Positions 63,150 through 64,000 of a DNA stretch of 64,000 bases are shown piece after piece. This DNA comes from Bryocella elongata (GTDB lineage Bacteria > Acidobacteriota > Terriglobia > Terriglobales > Acidobacteriaceae), in NCBI RefSeq assembly GCF_900108185.1, contig NZ_FNVA01000010.1, positions 26,278-90,277 of the forward strand. Direction: 5' to 3'. The position numbers and the translations under genes were made by a program. How positions within the stretch are numbered: position 1 is the first letter of the stretch; each line of letters opens with the position of its first letter. Below the pieces are notes generated by a model. That model saw only the letters and a list, made by a program, of their open reading frames with translations, was not told where the DNA came from and made no database searches.

Positions 63150-63932
63150 ATGAGCAGCACAGCCAACACCACCAACAAACTCGCCACCATCGACAGCAAG
63201 AAGCCTTCCACCAAACAGGAATTGATCGCCGCCAATATCAAGCTGCTGATTGAGCAGTTGGAGGCAGGACACTCCGAAGCCCTTACCAACTACCTCACCG
63301 CCATGAGCCGCTTTCATTCGTATTCCTTCGGGAACGTCTTGGAGATCGCGAGACAGATGCCACAGGCCACCCGCGTGGCCGGGTTCTGGACGTGGAAGAA
63401 CCTTGGACGCAGCGTGAAAGCGGGACAAAAAGGCATCCGCATTCTTGCCCCCATCGTCGGCGTTCGCCGCAAGAAGAACGGGGAAGCCAACAAGGACATT
63501 ACGAAGCAGAACGAGCGGGTTTTGTTGGGATTCCGCAACGCCTACGTCTTCGACGTATCGCAGACCGACGGCGTAGACCTGCCGGAGATGCGCGAGGTTT
63601 CCGGCGACCCCGGTGAGAACTTGGACAGGCTGGCCGCGTTCGTGCAGAGCAAAGGGATTCAGCTTGTCTATAACCCCAACATCGCCCCCGCGCTCGGCAT
63701 GAGCTACGGCGGACGCATCGCCATCCTGCCCGGACAGTCGAAGGCCGAAACCTTCGCCACCCTTGTCCATGAAACGGCGCATGAACTCCTGCACAAGGCA
63801 GAACGCCGCACGGCCACGACGAAAACGGTACGCGAGACGGAGGCCGAAGCCGTCGCCTTTGTGGTGGGCAAAGCCGTTGGTCTTGTGACGGGTTCCGCGA
63901 GTGCCGATTATGTTGTCCTCGCGGTTATGTGA
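63150..63932 (+). CDS. ardC: ArdC-like antirestriction protein, C-terminus altered
   Basis: 260 residues. The N-terminal ssDNA-binding domain reads NYLTAMSRFHSYSFGNVLEI, then FWTWKNLGRSVKAGQKGIRI. A zincin-like domain follows, with H207-E-T-A-H211-E-L-L-H215. ArdC shields incoming ssDNA from restriction during conjugation. ATG 63150 follows AAAGGAGACAACACC. The frame breaks after GSASADY: relatives normally continue with a C-terminal helix, but here it reads VVLAVM-stop inside an inverted repeat. The catalytic part is intact. Confidence 0.85.
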   Translation: MSSTANTTNKLATIDSKKPSTKQELIAANIKLLIEQLEAGHSEALTNYLTAMSRFHSYSFGNVLEIARQMPQATRVAGFWTWKNLGRSVKAGQKGIRILAPIVGVRRKKNGEANKDITKQNERVLLGFRNAYVFDVSQTDGVDLPEMREVSGDPGENLDRLAAFVQSKGIQLVYNPNIAPALGMSYGGRIAILPGQSKAETFATLVHETAHELLHKAERRTATTKTVRETEAEAVAFVVGKAVGLVTGSASADYVVLAVM

Positions 63933-63987
63933 CGTTCAGCGGTTGAGACCCTGTGAACGCTGGGGATGGCGGTTTTGAAGACAACAT
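63908..63987. repeat. 80-bp segment bounded by 10-bp inverted repeats at the end of ardC
   Basis: TTATGTTGTC (63908-63917) and GACAACATAA (63978-63987) are perfect inverted repeats. The left one begins within the SADY codons where ardC departs from its family. It could be a miniature element or the end of a larger insertion beyond the window. Confidence 0.5.
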
Positions 63988-64000
63988 AAGTCGAAGGGCT

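Noticed and set aside
1..64000. CRISPR array
   Set aside because: No regularly spaced repeats of 20-40 bp and no cas genes were seen.

Overview
The window looks like accessory, mobile DNA of a soil bacterium, most likely an acidobacterium of the Terriglobia. That assignment rests on overall gene style (high-GC genes, a TonB receptor with an N-terminal carboxypeptidase-regulatory-like domain, dense SDR and DinB genes) and is an inference. No ribosomal RNA, core housekeeping gene or CRISPR array is visible.

Layout. (1) 1-6914, minus strand: a VirB/Trb-type type IV secretion (T4SS) operon, virB2-3-4-9-10-x-x-5-x-6, cut by the left window edge, preceded by a LysR regulator. (2) 8270-9912: an excisionase-like gene, a tyrosine integrase and, 70 bp beyond it, the 3' part of a tRNA-Asp gene, which is the expected attachment site. 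(3) 10202-16920: a hipBA toxin-antitoxin pair and a 1,649-residue STAND-type NTPase ending in a PLD/MIT-C-like domain. (4) 17060-26898, plus strand: a second, diverged and complete copy of the same T4SS operon, including virB8 and virB11. (5) 27353-34439: ssb, a RepB-like primase, an inverted-repeat-rich oriT candidate, a MobC-like protein, a TraD/VirD4 coupling protein and a TrwC-type relaxase-helicase. (6) 34490-40139: a two-gene defence cassette (type IIG/ISP-like methyltransferase-nuclease plus a GHKL ATPase fused to a PD-(D/E)XK nuclease), bounded by the relaxase 3' end and a relic of another relaxase 3' end. (7) 40220-45069: small backbone genes, a strongly structured non-coding stretch, and a fused SIR2-APAZ-Argonaute gene with a palindrome just upstream. 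(8) 45229-50132: a 4.9-kb IS481-family transposon carrying a FadR-type regulator and a TonB receptor. (9) 50401-62493: metabolic cargo with five intact SDRs, two broken SDRs, two TetR regulators, a cupin, an MBL hydrolase, VOC, DoxX and DinB proteins, and a frameshifted double RidA. (10) 62764-63932: the non-coding leader of ardC and a C-terminally altered ardC.

The two parts of the ardC leader occur twice in direct orientation, around the transposon near 45.1-50.2 kb and intact at 62.8-63.06 kb. The intact copy shows the empty target of the transposon, and together the copies bracket the SDR cargo. The picture is two related conjugative elements side by side. The right-hand one carries a full transfer module and four unrelated anti-invader or toxin modules (HipBA, STAND-PLD, GHKL-nuclease with methyltransferase, SIR2-Ago).
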